A DNA stretch of 64,000 nucleotides. Origin: Prorocentrum cordatum (lineage: Eukaryota; Sar; Dinophyceae; Prorocentrales; Prorocentraceae). Positions 36,811 to 47,509 of this stretch are shown here, piece after piece; position 1 is the stretch's first letter; the number at the start of each line of letters is the position of its first letter. The translations under genes and the position numbers were made by a program. The stretch covers positions 209,933 through 273,932 of the forward strand of contig CAUYUJ010015766.1 of assembly GCA_963575745.1 (NCBI GenBank), read 5' to 3'. The notes below the pieces were generated by a model, which saw only the letters and a program-made list of their open reading frames with translations, made no database searches and had not been told where the DNA came from.

Positions 36811-37600
36811 GAAGCTCGGAGGTGCGCGCTCGCGCCTCTGAGCTTCACTTCTATATTATTCACCATTAATAAATGAACATTTCATTTCAAAAACGATATT
36901 GACAATTTCTGGGGCCCTGAGGGATAGCAGAGGGGGCGCGTCGGCTTTTTATATGTTTGCAATGCAGAGCTGAAGCTCGGAGGTGCGCGCGCGCCTGCCT
37001 CTGAGCTTCATTTCTGTTTTATTCACCATGAATAAATCAACATTTAATTCCAAAAACGAAATTGAAAATTTCTGGTGCCTTTTAAGGTGGCTGAAGGAAC
37101 GTCTCCGCTTTTTGTATGTTTATAATGCAGAACTAAAGCTCCGAGGTGTGCTCGCGCGCCTCTGAACTTCACTTCTACATTATTCACCATTAATAAATCA
37201 ACATTTAATCCCAAAAGCGAAATTGAAAAATTCTGGGGCCTGTTAAGGATGCTGAAGGAGCGTCTCCGCTTTTTATGTGTATAATGCAGAACTGAAGCTC
37301 GGAGGTGCGCGCGCGCGTGTGACGCGGCCAGCGCGCGCGCACCTCGGAGCTTCAGTTCTAAAAAAGCGGAGACGTTCCTTCAGCCTCCTTGAAAGGGCGC
37401 CAGAAATTTTCAATTTTCGTTTTTGGAATTAAATGTTGGTTTATGGATTGTGAATAATACAGACGTGAAGCTCAGAGGCGCGCGCGCGCGGTGGCCGGGC
37501 CACCCGCGCGCGCGCACCTCGGCGCTTCAGTTCTGTATTATAAACATTATAAAATGCGGAGACGTTCCGTCAGCCTCCTTAGAGGGCCCCAGACATTTTT
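36811..37600. repeat. Palindromic ~161-bp satellite that switches orientation
   Basis: Direct units start GAAGCTCGGAGGTGCGCGC at 36811, 36972, about 37134 and 37294. Each has an internal GC-rich palindrome (GAAGCTC ... GAGCTTC) and an A/T-rich body with TTATTCACCATTAATAAAT. From about 37332 the same sequence runs in reverse complement for about 1.5 units, giving a large inverted repeat centred near 37325 on a CGCGCGCG stem. The GC-alternating cores could form Z-DNA or cruciforms. Confidence 0.85.
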
Positions 37601-37604
37601 TATT

Positions 37605-38170
37605 TCCTAGGGATGGGCCTAGGCGTGTAGGCTTAGGTTATGCTTGGGGGTAGGCCCTCGGGGTAAGCCTAGAGGTAAGCCCTAGGCGTAGGCCCTAGAG
37701 ATAGGCTTATTAGGGTAGGCCTAGAGGTAGGCATTGGGGTAGGCCCGAGGGGTAGGCCTAGGGGTAGGCCCTAGGGGTAGGCCTAGGGTAGGCCTAGGGA
37801 TACCCTAGGGGTAGGCGTAGGGTAGGACTGGGGGAAGGCTCTAGGGGTAGGCCTAGAGGTAGGCCTAGGGGTAGGCCCTAGGGGTAGGCCTAGGGGTGTA
37901 GGCCAAGGGGTTGGCCCTAGGGGTAGGCGTAGGAGTAGGCCTAGGGGTAGGCCCTAGGGGTAGGCTCTAGGGATATGCCCTCTAAGGTAGGCCTAGGACG
38001 CCCTAGGGGTAGGCCTAGGGTAGGCCTAGGGTAGGCCCAGGGGTAGGCCTAGGGGTAGGCCTAGGGTAGGCCTAGGGATACCCTAGGGGTAGGCGTAGTA
38101 GTCCCAGGGGTAGGCCCTAGGGGTAGGCCTAGGGTCGGCCTAGAGGCAAGCCCTATGGTAGGCCTCGGGA
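37605..38170. repeat. CCTAGGGGTAGG-type 12-13-bp minisatellite
   Basis: Imperfect TAGGCCTAGGGGTAGGCCCTAGGGG units over about 560 bases. CCTAGG and AGGCCT palindromes recur. No coding sequence. Confidence 0.9.
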
Positions 38171-38224
38171 GATTCGGCCATTGCGTACAGAAATGTGAGT
38201 ATTATAAGGCGATCCTGCGAGGAC

Positions 38225-38500
38225 GTCTCAAGCGAAACAAGCAAGAATGATATCCGTAGTCATGTCAAGGATGATATCGACGAGATTTGTCGAGGATGCT
38301 TCAAGCGAAAGAAGCAATGATTTCAAGGATGTCTCAAGCGAAACCAAGCAATCATTTGAAGATGTCTCAAGCGAAGCAGACAAATATTTCAAGGATGCCT
38401 CAAGCGAAACAAGCCATTCGTTGAGGATGTCTCAACCGAGACAAATCACTGTTGAGGATGTCTCAGAGAATACCACAAACCAAGGATGCCTCAATATAAC
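38225..38500 (+). repeat. Second array of the GATGTCTC(A/G)AGCGAAAC repeat
   Basis: About eight units of AAGGATGTCTCAAGCGAAAC with short variable spacers. This is the same core as at 1003-1434, here with A for G at one position. The open frame reads DVSSETKQSFEDVSSEADKY, but it derives from the repeat. Confidence 0.75.
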
Positions 38501-40775
38501 TTCCTCTTAATATCTCTTTATGCTGGCCCTGGCGGGCAATGTTTAGTATCTTTCCGACGACCCCGAACTTTATTATCCCTATAGGTTTATTATCCGCGGC
38601 GTGAGGTTATGGCGTGCGAGGTCTCTTATGGTTTTTGGCTACTAAACGTCGGGGGAAGGGGGGGCGACGCCGACGCCACCGCGGAGGCCCCCTCCAGAGG
38701 GGAGGTCCGCGATGCCCCCCCGTGCTGGGGATGGGATGTCTCGAGCGAGAGTGTGGGCCACGCCGCCAGGGGGGCCCCCCCTGGCTGGTCAAGCTGCTGC
38801 TCCCTGGTGGTGTTGGTGTCGGTTGTCCTCGTTCCTATGAGCTTGGTTTTTCCCGTGGGCCGCGCGCCGGCAGTGCGGAACGTGGCAGTGCTGAATGGGC
38901 AGTGCGGATGTTGGTGCCGGTTGCAGTGCGTGGGCCACCTGAGGGGCCCGAAGATGGCCACCCTCACGGAGACCGGGCGTCGTCCTCCCTCGAGGCGGGG
39001 GGGGGGCTGGTGGTGGTGGTGGCCTCGTCCTCCTCCTCCTCCTCCTCCTCGTCCTCCTCCTCCTCCTTTTCCTCCTCTTCCCCCTCCTCCTCCTCCTCCG
39101 CCTCCTCCTCCCCATTCCCTCCTCCCCTCCCCTCCTCCCCCTCCACCTCTTCCTCCTTCCGCTCCCGCTCCCCCCTTCTCCCGGCTTCCAGGCTTCCGAC
39201 GGGGGGTGGGGGGCGGCGCGCGGCCCGCGCTGCGCTGCCACATTCGCTAATGAACCCCCGACCTCGTTTGCCCCTCCATCTCTACCTGCTCGCCGTCCTC
39301 CTGGCCTCCTCATGCTCGTCCTGCCCCTGCCGCTGCCGCGCCGTCTGGCACTCCCGACCCTGCGGCAGGGAGCGGGGTGACGGCTGTATTTTCCATCTGC
39401 AGCTGGCGCGTGGGCACGAGGGAGGAGGAGGAAGAGCACGAGGAGGAGGAGGAGGAAGAAAAGGAGGAGGATGATGGGGGAGGAGGAGCCCGTGCTGCCG
39501 CCGGGCGCCCTTCCCGGCCCCTGGCGGGCTAGCCGTGCGAGCGGCCGCCCGACGCGAAGGGGGGGGGGTGATGCCCGCGTCCCCCCTTTCTCCCTCCCCC
39601 TCCCGGCTCGATTCGGGCCTCGTCTGGTCGCGCGTTTCGCTCCGGCCAGCTTTCGGCCAGTTAGCGGGGTCTTGCCCAGATCTTGGCTGCGCAGCCACGA
39701 GGGCGAGGAGGAAAACGAGGAGCGGGAGGAGGAGCGGGGGGATGATGATGATGATGATGATGAGGAGGAGGAGGAGGAGGAGGAGGAGGAGGAGGAGGGA
39801 GGAGGAGGAGGAGGAGGAGGAGGAGGAGGAGGAGGAGGCATCATGCATGAGCCTGCTCCTCCCAGGGCGCGCCAGTGTCGCGGCGCCCAGATCAGAGGGC
39901 CCTTTGGGCAGTGGCGCGCTTGCCGCGGGGCGCTGGCCCATGTTTGAACGCTCAGTGAAAAGAGCGCCGGGGGCGGCCGGCCGGTCGGCCGGAGGAGGGA
40001 GGGGGGGGGGGGTCGAGGAGGGAGGAGGAGGGGGAAGGGAGGGGGGAGGGAGGAGGGAGAACGGAGGGAGGAGGAGGGAGGGGAGGAGGAGGAGGGCGAG
40101 GAGGAGGAGGAGGAGGGCGAGGATGAGGAGGAGGAGGAGGAGGTGGAGGAAGGATTGAAGGGCTGCTGCCCCTCCTCCGTCAGGGGGTCCGGGCCCTGCC
40201 TGACTCGAGTAGATTTCTGCACTGCGCGCCTCTGCTTCCCCTCCTCCCCCCTCCCCCGCCCCCCTGCCCTTCTGCTGCTGCTGCTGCTGCCCCCCGCCTG
40301 CTGCGTCGCAGACAAGTGTGCCGCCGCTAACACCGACCAGGGGTAGAGGGGTGGGGGGCGGGGCAGGAGAAGGAGGAGGGGGGGGTGGGGAATATATGTA
40401 GATTTGCGGATAAAGGGGGGGGGTCAAGTGGGGGAGATCGCCTGGGTGAGTGTGCTGTTGCAGCCTGGAGATGGGGGGGGGGGGGGGGGGGGGGGGAGGA
40501 GGGGGGGGGGGGGGGGGAGGGGGGAGGGGGGACGAGGAGGAGGAGGAGGAGGAGGAGGGGGAGGGAAGGGAGGGGGAGGAGGAGGAGGAGGGAGGAGGAG
40601 GGGGAAGCCGGAGGAGGAGGATGAGAAGGAGGAGGAGGAGGAGGAGGGAGGAGGAGGAGAAGAAAGAAAGGAGGGGGGAGGAGGAGGAACCCAGCGCAGA
40701 TGCGCGCCTCAACCCCGATCCCTCATCCTTCGCCCCCCCTCCCCCCCCAGCGCGCGCGAGTGGAGCAGTGGCGGG
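38501..40775. repeat. Region of CTC and AGG tracts with unassigned pieces
   Basis: CTC-rich on the plus strand at 39025-39175, then AGG-rich at 39420-39475, 39700-39840, 39995-40150 and 40470-40690, with G-runs in the last. The intervening GC-rich pieces (38600-39000, 39230-39420, 39840-39990, 40150-40380) show no domain I recognise. Very long minus-strand frames across this interval are by-products of stop-free trinucleotides. Confidence 0.7.
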
Positions 40776-40840
40776 GGCGGAATTTGAGCCTGGAGTCCCC
40801 GGCTTGTTAGACAGGCGCTCTGCCACTGAGCTACGCAGGC
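40776..40840 (-). tRNA. Degenerate tRNA-like relic (anticodon position reads AAC)
   Basis: On the minus strand the sequence reads GCCTGCGTAGCTCAGTGGCA and on through a clear D-arm (GCTC ... GAGC). The anticodon arm CCTGT / CTAACAA / GCCGG has one mismatch. The T-loop CTCAAAT has lost the usual first T. The acceptor 3' strand does not pair and no CCA is present. It is probably a tRNA pseudogene or the head of a tRNA-derived SINE; I would not call it a working tRNA. Confidence 0.45.
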
Positions 40841-41095
40841 TTTGGGGTTTATGGATCCCATTGTATATCTCGGGGTTTTCCGACTCCGACATCTCTGTCA
40901 GGAGGAGGGGGGCGACGCGAAACAACGACAACACTAACAACAGTAACAACAACAGCAACAACAACAACAGCAACGCAAATCCGCAGCGCAGAGCCCGCCT
41001 TAAGCCACGCACCCAGGGAGAGCGAATGACCGTTCGGACCCCGTCTGATGATTAGGGGAGGAGGAGGAGTGGACTAAGACTTCGTCTGACTGCAT
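40841..41095. other. Unassigned; contains a (CAA)n stretch
   Basis: AACAACA repeats at about 40920-40980. No gene recognised. Confidence 0.4.
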
Positions 41096-41700
41096 AGGAG
41101 CCGCTTTCGTGGGATCCTGGGAGGTCCAGCGGGGGGTGCCCCACGTAGACCACCGCGATACCTCGCCGTCCCGGGGGGGCTGCGATCTGCGAAACAGTCG
41201 CCACTTCCGTGGGCTCCCGGGAGGTCTCGCGGAGGGGTGCCCCATGCAGATCGCCGCGAGACCTCGCCGTCCCTTGGGGGCTGCGATCTGCGAAACAGTC
41301 GCCACTTTCGTGGGCTCCTGGGAGGTCCAGCGGGGGGGTGTCCCACGTAGACCACCGCGAGACCTCGCCGCCCCCGGGGGGCTGCGATCTGCGACGCAGT
41401 CGCCACTTTCGTGGGCTCCTGCGAGGTCCAGCGGAGCGGTGCCCCACGCCGACCACCATGAGACCTCGCCGTCCTTGGGGGGCTGCGATTTGCGAAACAG
41501 TCGCCGCTTCCGCGGGCTCCTGGGAGGTCCAGCGGAGGGGTGCCCCACGCAGATCACCGCGAGACCTCGCCGTCCCTGGGGGACTGCGATCTGCGAATCA
41601 GTCGCCGCTTTCGTGGGCTCCTGGGAGGTTCGGCGGATGGGGCCACTGTGAGACCTCGCCGTCTCCTGGGGGCTGCGACCTGCGAAGCAGTCGCCACTGG
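41096..41700. repeat. Second array of the ~103-bp satellite, about 6.5 copies
   Basis: The landmark CTGCGATCTGCGA recurs near 41180, 41281, 41384, 41484, 41584 and 41675 with the same neighbours as at 6467-8083. Units are more diverged from each other than in the first array. Confidence 0.9.
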
Positions 41701-42525
41701 TCCCATGGGGCATTGGCGGCCGGGCATATATACACGGCGGCAGTCAGGCACAGGGCTGAACTCATGAGGCACAGGCAGGTGCGATCCTAGTCCGCTTATA
41801 GTTGCCCCGTGGACGCGCGACCTCCCCGTCGCATGGCGCATGGCGCTATTGGATCGCACGTCGCGGCGTGTGCGAGCGCCGCGCAACGAATGGCGCGTGG
41901 CGCTGTCCGTTGCCCATGCAGCATTCCTTCTTCAGCTGCCTGTTGCTTGTGCTGCATGCTGGCGCATGCTACGTTTAGCGCAAGGCGCTGTATTGTCATG
42001 GCGCGCTGAGCGCTGTCCTGCAATGCGAACGCAGCGCCAGGTACTGCTACTCCCACGCATTTTCGTATCCGATCGTTCCTACTCCACGCGTTTTCACCCC
42101 CCCCTCCTTGGTCGCTCTCCGGCCAACGACCTGACTCTTAAGAATGGCGCCTCATGCGTGGAACATCTGACTCGGGCCCGACGTTCTTTGGCGAAGGTTT
42201 CAAGGGCATAGCTGACCATTCACTGAATGCTTCTGCATTGAGCGATCCGATGTATATTCGCCACGTGCTAAGAATGGTTGGGTACGTTCCCGGGTTATTA
42301 TTTTTGGCGTCCGTAAGGGCTTCGCCCCCTGCCGCCGGCCCCTTCCCCATCAGAGTGGGATGTCTCAGAGTCGCGTCGGTGTGTCTCGGCGCTGTCGTGG
42401 CGCATCTGGGAAAGTCGTGCGGGGGCGGATAGATCAGCACATATTGAGACGTCGGGGTATCCTAGTGGCCTTCGGCCCGTTCCGCCACCGCGTCTGGGTT
42501 GTGGGTCTGAGGCCTTCGGTATATG
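41701..42525. other. No gene seen
   Basis: Moderately GC-rich, with TGGCGC-type short repeats near 41830-42010. No motif supports coding. Confidence 0.4.
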
Positions 42526-42985
42526 TGCTGGGGCGTCGTGGGGGGCCTCTTGGGCCATTGGGGGCCTCTTGTATTCGGTTTCGGCGCCTCTTGGGGGCAT
42601 CTTGGGGCCTCGTGGGGTGTTTTGAGCTTCCTGGGGGCCTCTTTGCCGCGTCTTGGGCTTCTCTATGGGCCTCCTGGGGTTTTTTTCGGAACGCATTTTG
42701 GGCCATCTTGGAACCCGGGCCGTCTTGGGGCCATCTTGGAGGCGTCTTGGCTTGTTCTGGGGCGGTCTTGGGAGCTTCTTGAGCCACTTTGGAGCGTCGG
42801 AGACCCAAAAATGCGAAAACCCAGAACTTTAACGCATTTTGTTCAATCGACGATGTTGGCCTCCTGGGTCTCTCTCGGGAGGCCTCTTGGACTCGGAGCG
42901 CTCGTGGGGCCTCTTGGGGCCTTATTGGGCCGTCTTGGAACCATCTTTGGGCGCCTTGGACCGCCCTTGGCCTCGGTGGTACGAA
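42526..42985. repeat. CTTGGGGCC repeat block
   Basis: Same family as 3395-4720, with a diverged A-rich junction (AAAAATGCGAAAACCCAGAAC) near 42808. Confidence 0.75.
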
Positions 42986-43039
42986 CACGGCGTCATTTGC
43001 GAGGGTTTTATGGCCATGTGGACGCGAATATTGGATTAT

Positions 43040-43700
43040 TTGAGAGGGCTTGTTTCCCTGGGAACGCGACGAATTAGCAATTTGCGAGGGTTTGTGGTTT
43101 CGGGGATACGAATTTTGTGTAATGTGCGAGGGATGTTGGCTTCGGGGGCGCGACTATCGAGCAACATGCCGGGGTTTGTGGCCTCGGGGGCGCGAGTATC
43201 GATTAATTTGCGACGGATTCTGGCTTCGGGGGCGCGAATGTTGCGCAACCTATGCGGATTTGTTGCCGCGGGGATGCAACATTGGAATAGGTTGCAGAGG
43301 TTTGTTGCCTCGGGTGTGGAAACATAGCGTCCCTTGCGAGTCTTAGGGGCCTCGGGGGCGCGAGTGTCGTGTACTTTGCAGAAGGGTTTGTTGCTGCGGG
43401 GACGCAGGCGCCGTGTAATTTGCGAGGGTTACTGACTTCGGGGGCGCGAGCATTGTATAGTTTAGTTGGGATCGTGGCCTCGGGGGTGCAAGTGTGGCTT
43501 AATTTACATGGGATCGTGGCACCTGGGGAATGTAATTTGCAGGAGGTTGTGGCCTCGGGGGCGCGTCTGAATATTTTACCGGGGGGCGTGGCTTCGGGGG
43601 CGCGAGTGTGGTGCAATTCGCCGGGGATCGTGGCCCTGCGGACGCGAATATAGCGTAATTTGCAAGGGGCTCTGGCGTCGGGAACGCGAATCTTATGCAT
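43040..43700 (+). repeat. 42-bp minisatellite (14-codon period), about 16 units
   Basis: Units of the form GTGGCCTCGGGGGCGCGAGT followed by an A/T-richer half and TTTGCGAGGG. Because 42 is a multiple of three, frames stay open and read as a 14-residue repeat (VASGARVSINLRRI, LASGARMLRNLCGF). The frame is broken by stops and short units after 43325, so a protein is not well supported. Confidence 0.8.
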
Positions 43701-44104
43701 TTGTAGATGTTTCACAGGCCCGAAGGAATTCCGACAACGCGATTCGGGGAAGGTAACCGGACGCTTGTCGGTTCCTCTCTCGCGTGGACTTCAGCAATTT
43801 ACGGGAGGAAACAGCAGGAATGTAGCATTGGAGACTGGAAATGCAACTGGCGCAGGGGGCAGCAAACCTAATCCTTTCAGCCTGATGGCCCCGCAAGGGG
43901 GGAGGCGGATCTATAGTTATTATTGACTACCCTGCACCGCGCTTGTCCGCCTCCACTGCTCGCGCAAACATCCCACCCGCACGCCCGCAATTTGGTTTGC
44001 AAAACCCATGCGGCGGCGATTGCGATGAGTGTATGGCGTTCACTGGTGCATGTCTGCGGCCGCGCCAGCCCCCGCATGAGCGCGCGCAGCGGCCAGCTAG
44101 CTTG

Positions 44105-44690
44105 GCGCGACCGACGCGGCCGCGGTGGCGCTAACCGCTGGGCGCATCCCAGCAGGCACTTCAGTGCGAGTCGGCGACTTGGGCGGGCGCGGTATTATGG
44201 CAACGTCGACGACGGTAGACACGATGGTGATGGTAGCGATGCTGGTGATGGCGCTGACCGCGCTAACCCAAGCATGCGCGCGCAACGGCTAGCTAGTTCG
44301 GCGCGACCGGCGCGGCCGCGGTGGCGCTGACCGCTGGACACATCCCACCTGGCACTTCTGTGCGAGTCGGTGATTTGGGCGGGCGCGGTATTTTGGCAAC
44401 GTCGACAACGGTAGACACGATGGTGATAGTACCGATGCTGGTGACGATGCTGACCGCGGCAACCCACGCGCGCGTGCGCATCGGCAATATGCATTGGCGC
44501 GACCGACGCGGCCGCGGTGGCGCTAACCGCTGGGCACATCCCGCAGGGGATTTCAGTGCGAGTCGGCGACTTGGGCGGGCGCGGTATCATGGCAACGCCG
44601 ACAACGGCGGACATGATGATAATAACGATGCTGGTGGCGATGTTGACAACGAAAATGGCGCGGCCAGTGCGGGCGCAGATGTTGATCGTG
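44105..44690 (+). repeat. 196-bp tandem repeat, three copies
   Basis: Units start GCGCGACCGACGCGGCCGCG at 44105, 44301 and 44497. Each includes GAGTCGG-GA-TTGGGCGGGC and a GGCAACG-CGAC-ACGG segment. The period is not a multiple of three, so reading frames rotate between copies and a gene is unlikely. 43701-44104 holds nothing I recognise. Confidence 0.85.
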
Positions 44691-44940
44691 CCGACGACGA
44701 TGGAGGCGCCCCCGCGTCGGCGGCGAAAAGTTTTGGAAACAATTCGACGTGCGCGCGCGGCCGACGCGCGAGAGTGGGCCGCGTGGTGTTATTTGACACG
44801 GATCGTCTCCCCCCCAGCACGCGCGCGAAGGGCGTGCGAATGATTTCGGCATGCGGCGCCAGAGATTTGTTCGGCAGAGTTCCATGGGCATGATGGAACG
44901 TATCCCAGTGCGACCCTGCCTAGGAGTTGGAGCATCTAGG

Positions 44941-45492
44941 AAAGCAACATCTACATCTACACCGTCAGCTACATTATCATCTACACCTGCATCTACAGCA
45001 ACATCAACACCAACAACGCGACTCACATCTACATCTACATGTACACCTACAGCTGCACCTACATCTACATCTACATCTGCATCTATACCTACATCCACAT
45101 CTACACCGGACCTACATCTACATTTACATGTACACTTTTGCATTGGTTTTGTTGTTGATTTGCAATGCCTTGCCTTTGCTTTTGCTTTTGCTTTTGCTGT
45201 TGCTTTTGCTGCGCTATACCATGCTATGCGATGCTATGGTGCGCTATGGTATGCTGCTCGATGCTATGGTATGCTATGACATGATATGCTGTGCTATGAT
45301 ATGCAATGCTAATGCTGCGCTAAGCTAAGCTGAGCTAAGCTAAGATAGGCTAGGCTAAACTAAGCTAAACTAAGCTAGACTAGGCTAAGTTAAGCTAGGC
45401 TAAGCTAAGCTCGGCTAGGCTAAGCTAAGCTAAACCAAGCTAAGCTAAGTTAAGCTAGGCTCAGCTAAGATGAGATAGGCGAAGCTAAGCTA
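44941..45492. repeat. ACATCT, TTTTGC, ATGCT and GCTAA short tandem repeats in series
   Basis: (ACATCT)n at 44941-45125, (TTTTGC)n at about 45175-45215, (ATGCTATGGT)-like at 45215-45310 and (GCTAA)n at 45310-45492. Apparent Thr/Ser or Leu-rich frames derive from the repeats. Confidence 0.85.
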
Positions 45493-45659
45493 AGGGGGCG
45501 CAGCTGGGGGAACCGCGGGGCGGATACTGGGGGAACCGCCTGGGGCGAGGAACACTGCGCGGCCCCTTGTAAGCCCAGCGAGTAAGAACCCTCTAGGCAA
45601 AGCCTAGGTAGGGAACTTAGCGCGAGCGCGCGCTTCTCTGAAAACTGATGTTGCGCTAA

Positions 45660-45714
45660 CGCACATATATACATACATACGTACATATGTATGTATGTAT
45701 GTATGTATGAAATA

Positions 45715-45766
<52 letters not shown>

Positions 45767-45832
45767 CATCTCTATATACATACATACATACATACATACG
45801 TACGTACGCACATACATACATACGCACCCGCG
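45660..45832. repeat. (GTAT)n - (TA)n - (CATA)n compound microsatellite
   Basis: Tetranucleotide repeats flank a TA core. The two flanks are reverse complements, so the block is a large inverted repeat. Confidence 0.9.
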
Positions 45833-46129
45833 CGAGAAACCCGGGCGCCTGGGGCTGGGACCTTGAGCGCGTATGGGGGGGCCAGGGCCTCCGGACCCGC
45901 TCCCAAAGCACCCCAGAGGGGCCGTGGAGCCCCCAGACTGGCCCAAAGAGCTCCAAGACGCTCCCAGAAACCCCGCGGGGGACTTGACGCAGATTATCGG
46001 TTTTGTGTTTTACATTGCAGTTGAACAATGTATAAGGTTCTACTCGGGCCTTTGGGAGGCCTCGCGAGGCACCATCCTCGAATTTCTGTTCCGAACGCGC
46101 TTCAACAAGAACAGGAAAAGGAACAACAG

Positions 46130-46455
46130 GAGGAACAACACGAGGAGGAGGAGGATGAGGAAGAGGGAGGAGGGAGGAACAGGAGGAGGAGGAGGAGGAG
46201 GAGGAGGAGGGTCAGGAGGAGGAGGAGGAGAAGGAGGAGGAGGAGGAGGAGAGGAGGAGAGAAGAGGAGGAGGAGGAGAGGAGAGGAGGAGGAGGAGGAG
46301 GAGGAGGAGGAGGAGGAGGAGGAGGAGGAGGAGGAGGAGGAGGAGGAGGAGGAGGAGGAGGAGGAGGAGGAGGAGGGAGGAGGAGGAGGAGGAGGAGGAG
46401 GAGGAGGAGGAGGAGGAGGAGGAGGAGGCGGAAGAGGAGGAGGGAGGAGAAAGGA
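46130..46455. repeat. (AGG)n polypurine tract
   Basis: Long AGG/GGA run, nearly perfect from about 46270 to 46430. The Glu-rich or Arg-rich frames are by-products. Confidence 0.95.
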
Positions 46456-47509
46456 TGGGGGGATGGAAAAGGGGGGAGAGCACGACGACGAGGACGATGC
46501 TTTGATAAGGCTGCCCTGGTATCCTCGCCGTTTTCCGTGGTGCTTCGCGGGTGGCATAACCCAAATGACGAAGCTCTTTCTTCAAGGTATGCCTAACACC
46601 GTGGCCAAATTTTAGACACATGTATACTTCAAATGAACGTGGAGAGGGATACACAAATAAAACATACAACAACTGTTGTTTCACAGTTCCATTCACAGTT
46701 TCTTGTATCTGAGGAGGATTTAACGAGGACTGGCTGGAATTCGGCAACCTACAATAACGCATTAGACTTATGTATTCAATAAGTGTAGTACAAAAACGAC
46801 GCGTTCTTTTCGGTTAACGTGTGGGAATTCTCCAAATAGGCTTGCCCTATAGGATTTCTAAACCAAAGTCTATTAATTCTACAAAAAAGGCTTGCCCAGT
46901 AGAATTCCATTTTGAACCCTACTGATTGGTTCTTTGCCCCCCCTAATTCCTATGCACCTCCTAATTCCTATGGCTTTGCCTATGCCTATGCCTCCCCCCT
47001 AACTCCTATGCCTATGCCTGTGCCTATTCCTACGCCACTTGATCGCTGGCTCTTGCTTGCTTGTTATTGCTCGCTTGCGCTTGCTTGCTTCCGCTTGCTT
47101 GCTTGCGCTTGCTTGATTTTACTCCTCCCGTCCTCCTTCCGTCCTGCTCCCGTCCTCCTTTCGTCCTCCTCCCATCCTCCTCTCGTCCTCTTCCTGTCCT
47201 CCTATCTATCTGGAGTCAACGATGGCTGATATTTGCGTTTTGCAGTAGAATGTCCAATGCCACTGAGAAACGCCAATTTCCAGCAGGTTCCTTCTCATAT
47301 CATGAAAACACACATGTACACACACGGTGGGATACTGCCCCCCCTGGGATGGTGCGAGTTCAAGGATGGACGATACCTGCAAGACGAAAAGGGGAGCGGA
47401 TAATCCTGGGGGGGGGTTAGAGTCTATTTTGTTTCTAGGAAGGAGAATCAATATGCCCATTACCACCACCGCACACACTCACTCACACACTCGCGCACTC
47501 ACCTTGGGT
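46456..47509. other. No gene seen
   Basis: An A/T-richer interval. 46813-46910 carries two copies of AGGCTTGCCC with flanking GAATTC-like ends. 46970-47200 holds CCTATG and CTTGCTTG short repeats and TCCTC runs. No coding motif found. Confidence 0.4.

Noticed and set aside
39282-41012. ~570-codon minus-strand frame and similar Ser/Leu/Pro-rich frames
   Set aside because: Made of trinucleotide AGG/CTC tracts. Composition is Leu/Ser/Pro runs with no motif.
42770-42800. CTTGAGCCACTTTGGAGCG, resembling the reverse complement of the spliced leader
   Set aside because: Only the first eight bases match well, and it lies inside the CTTGG repeat family, which explains it.
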